64,000 nucleotides of DNA from Nitrosomonadales bacterium (GTDB taxonomy: Bacteria > Pseudomonadota > Gammaproteobacteria > Burkholderiales > Gallionellaceae): contig JADJWO010000001.1 in the NCBI GenBank assembly GCA_016716325.1, positions 806,001 through 870,000 of the forward strand. Direction: 5' to 3'. The notes under the pieces were generated by a model, which saw nothing but the letters and a program-made list of their open reading frames with translations, did no database searches and was not told the origin of the DNA. Numbering within the stretch: position 1 is the stretch's first letter; each line of letters opens with the position of its first letter. Below are positions 41,770-50,900 of the stretch, one piece after another. The position numbers and the translations under genes are program-made.

Positions 41770-41963
41770 CCAAGTTCATATTCATACTGCTGATCATCAT
41801 CTTCGTGGTGTGGCTCATCTCCCGTGCCCGCGGCAATCAGAACAATCGAAATAATGACGGGAGTACGGGCAGTTCGAGCGACACCGGTCAGCCCGGGGCA
41901 AGTTGCAAAGACAACAGCGACTGCGATGGCGGCGGCGATGGCGGCGGCGGTGGAGGCGACTGA
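41766..41963 (+). CDS. small membrane protein, Gly/Asp-rich tail
   Basis: 65 residues: a membrane helix at 3-18 (KFIFILLIIIFVVWLI), then a polar Asn/Ser region, two cysteines (SCKDNSDC), and a Gly/Asp-rich end. Overlap by 4 bases with the dapE stop and by one base with the prmB start (TGATG) suggests it is translated as part of the operon. I do not recognise a family; the acidic glycine tail could bind metal. Confidence 0.65.
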   Translation: MTKFIFILLIIIFVVWLISRARGNQNNRNNDGSTGSSSDTGQPGASCKDNSDCDGGGDGGGGGGD

Positions 41964-42865
41964 TGAGCAATTATTTTTCGGAAGCGGCGCAACATCTTCG
42001 TACCGTGCGCGACTGTCTGCGTTTCGCGGTCAGCCGGTTCAACCAGGCAGGATTGTTCTTCGGGCACGGCAGCGATGACGCCTACGACGAAGCGGCCTAT
42101 CTCATCCTGCACGCGCTGCACCTGCCACTGGACCGGCTGGAACCGTTCATGGACGCCACCCTCACCCATACCGAGCTGTTCGAGGTGTTGAACATCATCG
42201 AGAAACGGGTCGAGCAGCGCATCCCGGCTGCCTACCTGACCCACCAGGCCTTCCTCGGCGAATTCAGTTTCTATGTCGATGAGCGCGTCATCGTGCCGCG
42301 CTCCTTCATCGCCGAACTGCTGCGCGAACGACTCGCGCCGTGGGTCGTCGATCCGGACGGGATCGGCAGCGTGCTGGATCTGTGTACCGGCAGCGGCTGT
42401 CTCGCCGTCCTCGCCGCCCATGCCTTCCCTTGTTCCGAGGTGGATGCGGTGGATCTGTCGCCCGCCGCACTGGCGGTCGCGGAACGCAATGTTTCCGACT
42501 ACGACTTGAGTGACCGCATCAACCTGATCGAGTCCGACCTGTTCGCCACGCTGAGCCGCAGGCGTTACGACCTGATCATCAGCAACCCGCCCTATGTGGA
42601 TGCCGGCTCGGTCGCCGCGCTGCCGCAGGAATACCTGCACGAGCCGGTACTCGCGCTGGGCAGCGGCAGCGACGGGCTGGACGCCACCCGCGTCATCCTC
42701 GAACATGCCGCCGACCATCTCACCGAGGACGGGCTGCTGGTCGTCGAGATCGGCCACAACCGCGACGCGCTGGAAGCCGCCTATCCCGACCTGCCGTTCA
42801 CCTGGCTGGAGGTCAGCGCCGGCGACCAGTTCGTGTTTTTGTTGCACAGGAACGATCTGCTCTGA
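41963..42865 (+). CDS. prmB: ribosomal protein L3 N5-glutamine methyltransferase
   Basis: It methylates a glutamine of ribosomal protein L3. 300 residues. The SAM-binding motif I is VLDLCTGSGCLAVLAA, and the glutamine-binding NPPY is in LIISNPPYVDAGS. The N-terminal helical substrate domain contains YLTHQAFLGEFSFYVDERVIVPRSFIAEL, with the PrmB-type PRSFI in place of PrmC's PRPDTE-like sequence. GGAGG at 41952 serves the ATG at 41963. Confidence 0.95.
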   Translation: MSNYFSEAAQHLRTVRDCLRFAVSRFNQAGLFFGHGSDDAYDEAAYLILHALHLPLDRLEPFMDATLTHTELFEVLNIIEKRVEQRIPAAYLTHQAFLGEFSFYVDERVIVPRSFIAELLRERLAPWVVDPDGIGSVLDLCTGSGCLAVLAAHAFPCSEVDAVDLSPAALAVAERNVSDYDLSDRINLIESDLFATLSRRRYDLIISNPPYVDAGSVAALPQEYLHEPVLALGSGSDGLDATRVILEHAADHLTEDGLLVVEIGHNRDALEAAYPDLPFTWLEVSAGDQFVFLLHRNDLL

Positions 42866-43677
42866 TGTCATCGGTCGGCCATTACGAGAACTTCCCCGTT
42901 GCCTCCATCCTCATGCCCAGGCGGCTGCGCAGGCCGGTCGCGGCGATCTACCATTTCGCCCGCGCGGCGGATGACATCGCCGACGAAGGCGATCTGGCAA
43001 ACGGGGAACGCCTGGGCCAGCTCGACGAATTCCGCGACGAGCTCACGCACATCGCCAACGACGAAACACCCCTCACCCCGCTGTTCCGCAACCTGACTGA
43101 CGAGATCCATCGCCACCATCTGCCGATGCAGCCTTTCCATGACCTGCTCGTCGCCTTTTCGCAGGACGTGGTGAAAAAACGTTATGCCGATTTCGACGAA
43201 GTGCTCGACTACTGCCGCCGCTCGGCCAACCCGGTCGGCACCCTGCTGCTGCACCTGTACGGCGAAGCCACACCGGTTAACCTCGCCTATTCCGACGCGA
43301 TCTGCACCTCGTTGCAGCTCATCAACTTCTGGCAGGACGTGGCCAGGGACTGGAGCATAGGCCGCGTGTATCTTCCGCAGGACGACCTGGTGCGATACAG
43401 CGTCAGCGAAGCACAGATCGCCGAAGGGCGCTGCGATGACAACTGGCGTGCACTGATGCAGTTCGAGGTACAGCGTGCGCGCGAGATGATGTTGTATGGC
43501 AAGCCGCTGGGCACCATCCTGAGCGGGCGCATCGGGCTGGAGATGCGCATGATCATCGCGGGTGGCCTGCGCATCCTCGACAAACTGGAGGCCGCCGACT
43601 ACGACATGTTCCGCCGGCGTCCGGTATTGAAGCCATACGACTGGGTTATTATGCTGGCGAAGTCCGCACCCTTCTGA
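42865..43677 (+). CDS. hpnC: hydroxysqualene synthase HpnC
   Basis: A trans-isoprenyl synthase fold enzyme that converts presqualene diphosphate to hydroxysqualene in the HpnCDE route to squalene. The first Asp-rich motif is FARAADDIADEGD, and the second region is LINFWQDVARDWSIGRVYLP. The order hpnC-hpnD-hpnE and the N-terminus MSSVGHYENFPVASILMPRRLR fit HpnC. Start and prmB stop overlap (TGATG). Confidence 0.94.
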   Translation: MSSVGHYENFPVASILMPRRLRRPVAAIYHFARAADDIADEGDLANGERLGQLDEFRDELTHIANDETPLTPLFRNLTDEIHRHHLPMQPFHDLLVAFSQDVVKKRYADFDEVLDYCRRSANPVGTLLLHLYGEATPVNLAYSDAICTSLQLINFWQDVARDWSIGRVYLPQDDLVRYSVSEAQIAEGRCDDNWRALMQFEVQRAREMMLYGKPLGTILSGRIGLEMRMIIAGGLRILDKLEAADYDMFRRRPVLKPYDWVIMLAKSAPF

Positions 43678-43683
43678 GAATCC

Positions 43684-44517
43684 ATGGATCCGAACCAGTA
43701 CTGCGAAGACAAATGCCGCCAGAGCGGCTCCAGCTTCACCGGCAGCTTCCGCTTCCTGCCGCAGGACAAGCGCCGCGCGATGACGGCACTGTATGCCTTC
43801 TGCCGCGAAGTGGACGATGTGGTGGACGAATGCTCCGACGCGGGCGTGGCACGCACCACCCTCAACTGGTGGCGTAGCGAAGCCGCAGCGGTATACAACG
43901 GCAAGCCGACCCACCCCGTGTGCCAGGCGCTGATTCCGGTGGTGCAGCAGTTCAACCTGCCGCAGGAACACCTGCTGGAGATCATCGACGGTATGGAGAT
44001 GGACCTCGACCAGCCGCGCTATGCCGATTTCAAGTCGCTGCAACTGTATTGCTATCGCGTCGCGTCGGTGGTCGGGCTGCTGTCGGCCGAGATATTCGGC
44101 TACACCGACCGCGAGACATTGAAGTACGCGCACGACCTCGGCATCGCCTTCCAGCTCACCAACATCATCCGCGACGTGGGCGAGGACGCGCGACGCAACC
44201 GCATCTACCTGCCGATGGACGAGATGCAGCAGTTCGGCGTCACCGCCGCCGACATCCTCAATGCACGCGAGACCGAGGGTTTCCACCAACTGATGGCGTT
44301 CCAGATCGGGCGCGCACGGCGCTATTACGCGCAGGCGTTCGACCATCTGCCCGCCGCCGACCGCAAGGCTCAACGCGCCGGACTGATCATGGCGGAGATC
44401 TACCAGGCTGTGCTGGACGAAGTCGAACGCAGCGGCTGCCATGTGCTGAAGGAGCGTGTCTCGCTGACGCCGACCTACAAGTTGTGGCTGGCCTTCAAGG
44501 CATGGCTCACGAATTGA
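43684..44517 (+). CDS. hpnD: presqualene diphosphate synthase HpnD
   Basis: It joins two farnesyl diphosphates. Motifs are FCREVDDVVDECSD, EDKCRQSGSSFTGSFRFLP at the N-terminus, and LTNIIRDVGEDARRNRIYLP, the second Asp-rich motif. 277 residues is normal. It follows hpnC by six bases. The DUF559 mobile unit is inserted between its stop and hpnE. Confidence 0.95.
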   Translation: MDPNQYCEDKCRQSGSSFTGSFRFLPQDKRRAMTALYAFCREVDDVVDECSDAGVARTTLNWWRSEAAAVYNGKPTHPVCQALIPVVQQFNLPQEHLLEIIDGMEMDLDQPRYADFKSLQLYCYRVASVVGLLSAEIFGYTDRETLKYAHDLGIAFQLTNIIRDVGEDARRNRIYLPMDEMQQFGVTAADILNARETEGFHQLMAFQIGRARRYYAQAFDHLPAADRKAQRAGLIMAEIYQAVLDEVERSGCHVLKERVSLTPTYKLWLAFKAWLTN

Positions 44518-44523
44518 TTGATT

Positions 44524-44956
44524 CCTTCCCCCTCCCAGGGGGAAGGTTAGGATGGGGGTAATATCTGATGACCACCCATAGAATCAAAACATACACAACG
44601 AAAAATGCCAGATCACTGCGAAGTGACATGACATATGTCGAACGCACATTGTGGCAGGCATTACGCGGCGGACAGCTAGGCGGATACAAATTCCGCCGCC
44701 CACATCCCATTGGAAAATATATAGCGGACTTTGCCTGTATCGAAGGAAGACTTGTGATCGAATTGGATGGAGGACAGCATCAAGCTCAACAAAGCTACGA
44801 TGAACAACGAAGTGCATTCATGCAGATGCAAGGTTGGCAGGTATTGAGATTCTGGAATACCGATGTACTGGATAATCTGGATGGAGTGCTGTTCAAGGTT
44901 ACAGAAAAATTGAAGGATTTACCCCCACCCTAACCCTCCCCCTGACAGGGGGAGGG
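44524..44956 (+). mobile_element. putative DUF559 mobile unit: hairpin - inverted repeat - DUF559 - inverted repeat - hairpin
   Basis: From the outside in: left hairpin CCTTCCCCC-tccca-GGGGGAAGG (44524-44546), then the 15-bp repeat TTAGGATGGGGGTAA (44547-44561), then the gene. On the right, TTACCCCCACCCTAA (44919-44933) and hairpin CCCTCCCCC-tgaca-GGGGGAGGG (44934-44956) mirror this with one mismatch in the 15-mer. The DUF559 stop codon lies inside the right repeat. The unit interrupts the hpnD-hpnE spacing. The layout is seen directly; mobility is inferred. Confidence 0.7.
44568..44933 (+). CDS. DUF559 protein, PD-(D/E)XK (Vsr-like) endonuclease fold
   Basis: A 121-residue protein of the DUF559 family. 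ARSLRSDMTYVERTLWQALR is the family N-terminal helix, and YKFRRPHPIGKYIADFAC leads into the nuclease core with Asp54. LVIELDGGQH provides Glu65 and His71, and GWQVLRFWNTDVLDNLDGVL closes the fold. The last residues, LKDLPPP, are encoded by the flanking repeat. It lies between hpnD and hpnE but has nothing to do with hopanoids. DUF559 is related to very-short-patch-repair endonucleases; its cellular role is not established. Confidence 0.88.
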   Translation: MTTHRIKTYTTKNARSLRSDMTYVERTLWQALRGGQLGGYKFRRPHPIGKYIADFACIEGRLVIELDGGQHQAQQSYDEQRSAFMQMQGWQVLRFWNTDVLDNLDGVLFKVTEKLKDLPPP

Positions 44957-44986
44957 AATATAGAGCAATAAACTGCACAAAAAACT

Positions 44987-46384
44987 ATGGATGTATCCTC
45001 AAACATAAGAGTTGGAATCATCGGCGGCGGTTACGCCGGCATGGCCGCCGCCGTCGAACTTGCGGCCCACGGTATTCCCGTCACCGTATTCGAGAGCGCG
45101 CAACAGCTCGGCGGCCGCGCGCGCGGCGTGCGTCTTCCAAACCCGGTACGGCGGAAAACACATCTTGCCACCCCCTCTCTCCAACTCTCCCCCGGAGGGG
45201 GAGAGGGCGACCGTCCCCTGCCGGGGGATTATTTGACTCTGGACAACGGCCAGCACCTGCTGCTCGGCTGCTACCGCGAGACGCTGCGCCTGATCGAACG
45301 GGTCGGCGGCAACATCGAACATGACTTCCTGCGTCTGCCTTTGCAGCTCGACCTGCACGGACATTTCTCCCTGCAAGCACCGCGCCTGCCCGCACCGCTG
45401 CACCTGCTGGCCGCGCTGCTCGGCGCGCAAGGCCTGACCTGGGGCGAACGCATGAATGCCGCGCGCTTCATGCTCACCTTGCGCGGCATGCGATTCCGGC
45501 TGAAACAGGACATGACCGTCGCCGAATTGCTCGCCCGGCATGGGCAGGATGCCGACCTCACGCTGAAACTGTGGGAGCCGCTGTGCATCGCCGCGCTGAA
45601 CACGCCAATCAACAAGGCCTCCGCGCAGGTGCTGCTGAACGTGCTGCGTGACGCGCTGAACCGCAAGCGCGCCGACAGCGACATGCTGCTTCCCCGACTC
45701 GACTTCACCGCGCTGTTCCCGCAGCGGGCCGCCGCCTTCGTCGAACGACACGGTGGCAAGGTGCACATGGCGTGCGGCGTGGAAAGCATCCATCCGAAAG
45801 AGGATGGCATCGAGATAGTCACCGCGAACGGCACGCATACATTCAGCCATGTCATCTGCGCCGCGCCGCCGGTGAATGCGGCCAGACTGTTGCGCCCGCT
45901 CGTCGCGACGGCGGACAGCGTCGCGCAGATCGATGCTCTGGAGCAGCAGCCGATCTACACCGTGTATCTGCAATATCCCGCCGAAGTCACCCTGCCGCAT
46001 CCGATGATCGGCCTGCACCGGCGCTACAGCCAGTGGCTGTTCGACAAGGGAAGGATCGCCGGCCAACACGGGCTGATTGCCGCCGTGATCAGCGCGGAAG
46101 GCATCCATCAGGAATTGCCGCAGGATGAACTGGCGCAGAAAGTGATCGCCGAACTGCGCGAGGAATTCGGCATCGCCGAACTGCCGCAATGGCACAAGGT
46201 CATCGCCGAGAAGCGCGCCACCTTCTGTTGCTCGCCCGACCTGCAGCGCCCCGCGCAACAGACCGCCATCCCCAACCTGCTGCTGGCCGGCGACTACACT
46301 GCGGGCGATTATCCGGCGACGCTGGAAGGCGCGGTACTCGGCGGAGTGCGCTGCGCCCGGCTCTGCCTCCCTGCGCGGAAGTAA
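44987..46384 (+). CDS. hpnE: squalene-associated FAD-dependent desaturase HpnE
   Basis: The last step to squalene: a flavin amine oxidase-family enzyme reducing hydroxysqualene. The FAD loop is VGIIGGGYAGMAAAVELA, followed by LTLDNGQHLLLGCYRETLRLIE and, at the end, NLLLAGDYTAGDYPATLEGAVLGG. Residues about 52-84, just before LDNGQH, are extra and encoded by the DUF559-unit palindrome family. The 3' end overlaps the convergent DUF3025 gene by 76 bases. Confidence 0.93.
   Translation: MDVSSNIRVGIIGGGYAGMAAAVELAAHGIPVTVFESAQQLGGRARGVRLPNPVRRKTHLATPSLQLSPGGGEGDRPLPGDYLTLDNGQHLLLGCYRETLRLIERVGGNIEHDFLRLPLQLDLHGHFSLQAPRLPAPLHLLAALLGAQGLTWGERMNAARFMLTLRGMRFRLKQDMTVAELLARHGQDADLTLKLWEPLCIAALNTPINKASAQVLLNVLRDALNRKRADSDMLLPRLDFTALFPQRAAAFVERHGGKVHMACGVESIHPKEDGIEIVTANGTHTFSHVICAAPPVNAARLLRPLVATADSVAQIDALEQQPIYTVYLQYPAEVTLPHPMIGLHRRYSQWLFDKGRIAGQHGLIAAVISAEGIHQELPQDELAQKVIAELREEFGIAELPQWHKVIAEKRATFCCSPDLQRPAQQTAIPNLLLAGDYTAGDYPATLEGAVLGGVRCARLCLPARK
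45140..45235 (+). repeat. in-frame palindrome insertion in hpnE (DUF559-unit family)
   Basis: Contains the perfect 9-bp hairpin CTCTCCCCC-gga-GGGGGAGAG (45185-45205). On the complementary strand it is followed by TTGGAGAGAGGGGGTGG, the same hairpin-then-G-rich order as the DUF559 unit ends. It encodes about 32 residues including TPSLQLSPGGGEGDRP. It lies about 200 bases downstream of the DUF559 unit. Confidence 0.8.
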
Positions 46385-47193
46385 TCCGTATTGTCGTAAT
46401 ACGTTTCCTGCGCATTCTCCGCCGCCCAGCCCGGCACACCGAGCAGCGGCACCGGCGTCAGTTCGCGGGTGCTGCGACAATGCTCCGCCACCGACAGGTA
46501 ATCCGCCAGCCTGCCATCCAGATACGCCAGCTGTTCCATAAGCGGCCAGCCAAAGAAGTTCGGCTCCACGGGCAGCAGCAACCCCTGCCCGGTCATGCCC
46601 ACATAGGGATGCAGCGCCTTCTCATGAAGGCCATGACCGAAGATGAAGAAGCCCATATTCTCACGAACCAAAGCGCGCCTCCGCCAGAACAGCTCTTTCC
46701 ACTGAAAGCCGAGCAGCAGGTCGGCCAGTCCGTCATCCGCACAAGGAACAATGACGCCCGACTCGTCCAGCAACGTGATCGCGTCGCGCGTCGCGCCGCG
46801 CTGGCTGCGCGCCGCCGCCTCCACACCGTCTGCGCCGGTCAGCACCCGGTAATGGCGTTCGTTGATCGCCGCCTTGGCTTGGGGAAAAACGAGCCATACC
46901 AGCGCGTTGAACAGGTCGTGCCAGTTGTCCGGACGCGTCGGCACCTCGCCCCCAAGGTAGCAGCGCGGCTCGTATTGCGCTTCGAAAGGCAGCTTGCCGT
47001 ATTGCTGCTCGACGAAGCGCAGGGGTTGCCCGCTGCGTACCGCGATGGCGGGCCGATGCGCATCCAGCAGCGCATTGAAATCACGCAGTGAGGGAAAGCC
47101 GTTCCCGCCCAGGCTTGCGATCACGGGATGCAGCGGCAGGAACAGCGGCGAGCGCAGCAACGATTCCCTGTCCCATTCTATTCTCTTGTCCAT
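46309..47193 (-). CDS. DUF3025 protein
   Basis: A 294-residue protein with family features: WHDLFNALVWLVFPQAKAAINERHY, ALTLLDESG-type segment DAITLLDESGVIV, and FIFGHGLHEKALHPYVGMTG. Function unknown; no signal peptide. The 3' end runs 76 bases into hpnE on the other strand. An in-frame GTG 30 bases upstream of the chosen ATG would add ten residues. Confidence 0.87.
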   Translation of the reverse strand: MDKRIEWDRESLLRSPLFLPLHPVIASLGGNGFPSLRDFNALLDAHRPAIAVRSGQPLRFVEQQYGKLPFEAQYEPRCYLGGEVPTRPDNWHDLFNALVWLVFPQAKAAINERHYRVLTGADGVEAAARSQRGATRDAITLLDESGVIVPCADDGLADLLLGFQWKELFWRRRALVRENMGFFIFGHGLHEKALHPYVGMTGQGLLLPVEPNFFGWPLMEQLAYLDGRLADYLSVAEHCRSTRELTPVPLLGVPGWAAENAQETYYDNTDYFRAGRQSRAQRTPPSTAPSSVAG

Positions 47194-47294
47194 GTCCGCC
47201 AGTTTAGCCGAATCGCGCGGCACAACACACCGCCCGCCGCTTGTGGTAATTTATCCGCGCCCGAAGAGCTTACCCACTGAACCGGAGGCCCGAC

Positions 47295-47792
47295 ATGAAC
47301 GAATTCGACGACATCGAAGCCAGTCTCGCCAGTTTCACCAGGCGTTTCGACGAGGTCTCCTCGGACAAATTCAACGCACTGCGCGAATGCTCCTTCTTCA
47401 ATCCGGTCCCGGGCGAATCGCTCGCCGGCATCGCGCGGCAAATCGAACTGAAGACTTTCGCCCCGGGGAAACGAATCACGGTCGAGGGCGAGAAAACGAA
47501 TGCGTTCTATATCATCGTGTTCGGTAGCGCGACCGTGTCGGTCAACAACAAGACCCTCGGCACGATCCGCAGCGGGGAATGTGTCGGGGAAAGCGCATTC
47601 TTCTCCGAAGAAAAGGTGTCGCGCTCAGCGACGGTCACGGCAGACGGACAGGTCATCGCCGCCGAACTGACCCGGTCGGGCATCGACCAGTTGCAGGGCG
47701 ATGCTCGACGCCACATGGACAAGGCGCTGTTGCTGGCGCTGTTCAGGAAACTACAACTGGCCAATCAGTTAATCGCCAAACTGATCGACTGA
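47295..47792 (+). CDS. cyclic-nucleotide-binding domain protein
   Basis: 165 residues, essentially one cNMP-binding domain: LRECSFFNPVPGESLAGIARQ, ITVEGEKTNAFYIIVFGSATV and GECVGESAFFSEEKVSRSATVTA, which resembles the binding cassette. No helix-turn-helix or enzymatic domain follows; the end is a short helix. It resembles the C-terminal domain of the kinase at 28616, so both may read the same ligand. Ligand identity is not visible. Confidence 0.87.
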   Translation: MNEFDDIEASLASFTRRFDEVSSDKFNALRECSFFNPVPGESLAGIARQIELKTFAPGKRITVEGEKTNAFYIIVFGSATVSVNNKTLGTIRSGECVGESAFFSEEKVSRSATVTADGQVIAAELTRSGIDQLQGDARRHMDKALLLALFRKLQLANQLIAKLID

Positions 47793-47815
47793 TCGACTGA
47801 CTCTGCCCGCGCCTT

Positions 47816-47965
47816 TCAGCGCTGCTGCAGGGCATTCCCCTCCTGTTCTCTCCCGATCCGTTCGATCATCCACTGCTTCTTGTCGCCCTGCCTTATTTCA
47901 AGGCGCACATGATCGCCGACCCTGATGCCGTGCAGCAGGGTGATAGCGAGTGTGAGTTGTTTCAT
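47816..47965 (-). CDS. small protein downstream of cusA
   Basis: 49 residues, MKQLTLAITLLHGIRVGDHVRLEIRQ and on, with an RVGDHVRLEI beta-type segment. A perfect ribosome site AGGAGA lies five bases before the ATG, 11 bases past the cusA stop, so translation as the last gene of the cus operon is likely. No family recognised. Confidence 0.6.
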   Translation of the reverse strand: MKQLTLAITLLHGIRVGDHVRLEIRQGDKKQWMIERIGREQEGNALQQR

Positions 47966-47976
47966 GGTGTTCTCCT

Positions 47977-50900
47977 TTAGTGGGTTGGTGGGGTTGAGGA
48001 AAGTTGGTGTTGCTTGACGAGCGCGTAGATGACCGGGATCACCAGCAGGGTGAGCACGGCGGACGACACCATGCCGCCGACCATGGGCGCGGCGATGCGG
48101 CGCATCACTTCCGAGCCGGTGCCGCTGCTCCACAGGATGGGCAGCAGGCCGGCCATGATGGCGACCACGGTCATCATCTTGGGGCGCACACGTTCGACTG
48201 CACCTTCCATGATGGCGTCATATAGATCCTCGCGGCTGGGCAGCCGCGAGACGTTCGTCCCCTCTCCCTCCGGGGGAGGGTTAGGGTGGGGGAAGGCAGG
48301 ATGAGTATCGCGGCCAGTATTTTCCGGAGGTGTATTCGCACACTCCGCCAGCTTCTCCTGCCAGGCCTTCTCCAGATAGATCAGCATCACCACGCCGGTC
48401 TCTGCGGCCACACCGGCCAGCGCGATGAAGCCGACCGCGACCGCGACGCTCAGGTTGTAATCCAGCAGCCACAGCAACCACACGCCGCCGACCAGCGCGA
48501 ACGGCACCGACAGCATCACCACCAGCGATTCGGTGACGCGGCGGAAGTTGAGATACAGCAGCAGGAAGATGAGCAGCAGCGTGACCGGGACCACGATCTT
48601 CATCTTGGCGATGGCGCGTTCCATGTATTCGAACTGGCCGCTCCAGGTGGCGTAGTAACCGGGCGGGAAGGTGACCTGTTCGTTCACGGCACGGCGTGCC
48701 TCGGCCACGTAGGAGCCGATATCGCGCTCGCGGATATCGACGTAGATGTAGGCGGAGAGCAGCGCGTTCTCGGTGCGGATGGAAGGCGCGCCCTTGCTGA
48801 TGCGCACGCTGGCGAGCTGGCCGAGCGGGATCATTGCGCCGTCCGGTGTGGTGACCAGCACTTCGCGTGTGATCTTCTCGGGTGAGTCGCGTAGTTCACG
48901 CGGATAACGCACGTTCACGCCGAATCGTTCCAGTCCTTCCACCGTGGTGGTGACGTTCACACCGCCCAATGCCGAGGCGATCACGTCCTGCACCGTGCCC
49001 ATGCTCAATCCGTAGCGTGCCAGCGCGGCACGATCCGGTGTGATGTCGAGGTAGTAGCCGCCGGTGATACGTTCGGCATAGGCGGAGCTGGTGCCGGGGA
49101 TGGTCTTCACCACGGACTCGATCTGCTTGGCCAGTCGCTCCATCTCATTCAGGTCCTTGCCGAACACCTTGATGCCGATGGGTGTGCGGATGCCGGTGGA
49201 GAGCATGTCGATGCGCGCCTTGATCGGCATGGTCCACGAGTTGGCCACGCCGGGGAACTGCAGTGCCTTGTCCAGTTCGGCGATCAGCTTGTCGGTGTCC
49301 ATGCCGTCGCGCCATTCCTCCTGCGGTTTGAGGTTGATCACCGTCTCGAACATCTCCATCGGTGCCGGGTCGGTGGCGGTACCCGCGCGTCCCGCCTTGC
49401 CGTACACCGAGGCCACCTCGGGGAAACTCTTGATGATCTTGTTCTGCGTCTGTAGCAGCTCGGCGGCCTTGGTCACCGACAGGCCGGGCAGCGCGGTGGG
49501 CATGTAGAACAGCGTGCCCTCGTTCAGCGTGGGCATGAACTCGCTGCCCAGCTTCATCGCGGGATAGATGCTCAAGCCCATCACCGCTACTGCGATGACC
49601 AGCGTCGCTTTCTTCTTCGCCAGCACCCAGTGGATGAGCGGGCGATAGGCGGCGATCATCCAGCGGTTGAGCGGGTTCGCGGACTCGGGCCGGATATGCC
49701 CCTTGATGAACAGCAGCATCAGCACCGGCACCAGCGTCACCGACAGCAGCGCCGCAGCGGCCATGGCGAAGGTCTTGGTGAACGCCAGCGGCGCGAACAG
49801 TCTGCCTTCCTGCGCTTCCAGCGTGAACACCGGCAGGAAGGAGACTGTGATGATGAGCAGCGAGAAGAACAGGGAGGGGCCAACCTCCTTACACGCGGCG
49901 AGGATGGCGCTCACTCGCGCATCAAGACTTGGCTCCCCTCGCCCGTTTACGGGAGAGGGGCTGGAGGAGAGGGTGGTTTCGTTGTCTCCGACCAACCCTC
50001 TCCCTAACCCTCCCCCGCCAGCGGGGGAGGGGACTGACGGCAGCCGCTCCAGATGCTTGTGCGCGTTCTCTATCATCACGATCGCCGCATCCACCATCGC
50101 GCCGATGGCGATTGCGATGCCGCCCAGACTCATGATGTTGGAATTGACGCCCAGCGCGCGCATGGCGATGAAGGCCATCAGCACGCCGATGGGCAGCATG
50201 ACGATGGCGACCAGTGCGCTGCGTGCATGCATCAGGAACACCATGCATACCAGTGCCACGATCAATCCTTCTTCGAGCAGCGTGTGCTTGAGCGTGGCGA
50301 TGGCACGCTGGATCAGCTCCGAGCGGTCGTACACCGCGCGGATCGTCACGCCGTCCGGCAGACCGGCGGACACCTCGGCGATCTTCTGCTTGATGTTGGC
50401 GATCACCTCCAGCGCGTTCTGGCCGTAACGCGCCATGGCGATGCCGGACACCACTTCGCCTTCACCGTCCAGTTCCGCGATGCCGCGCCGACTGTCCGGC
50501 CCGAGCTCGATGCGAGCGATGTCGCGCAGCAGCACCGGCGTGCCGCGCTCGGCTTTCACCACCAGCATCTCGATGTCCGCCTTGCCGCGCAGATAGCCGC
50601 GTCCGCGCACCATGTACTCGGTCTCGGCCATCTCCAGCACGCGTCCGCCGACATCGCGGTTGCCGTCGCGTATCACCTGCGACACACGGCTCAGCGGGAT
50701 GCCGTAGGCGCGCAGCTTCACCGGATCGACCGTGACCTGGTATTGCTGCACCTGCCCGCCGATGCTGGCCACCTCGGCTACGCCTTGCGCCTTGGTCAGT
50801 TGATAGCGCAGATACCAGTCCTGCATGGTGCGAAGTTGGGCGAGGTCATGCTTCTCGCTGAGCAGCGCGTACTGGTACACCCAGCCCACACCGCTCGCGT

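Noticed and set aside
45000..46480. Minus-strand open frame of about 490 codons
   Set aside because: Antisense to hpnE, which has complete FAD motifs.
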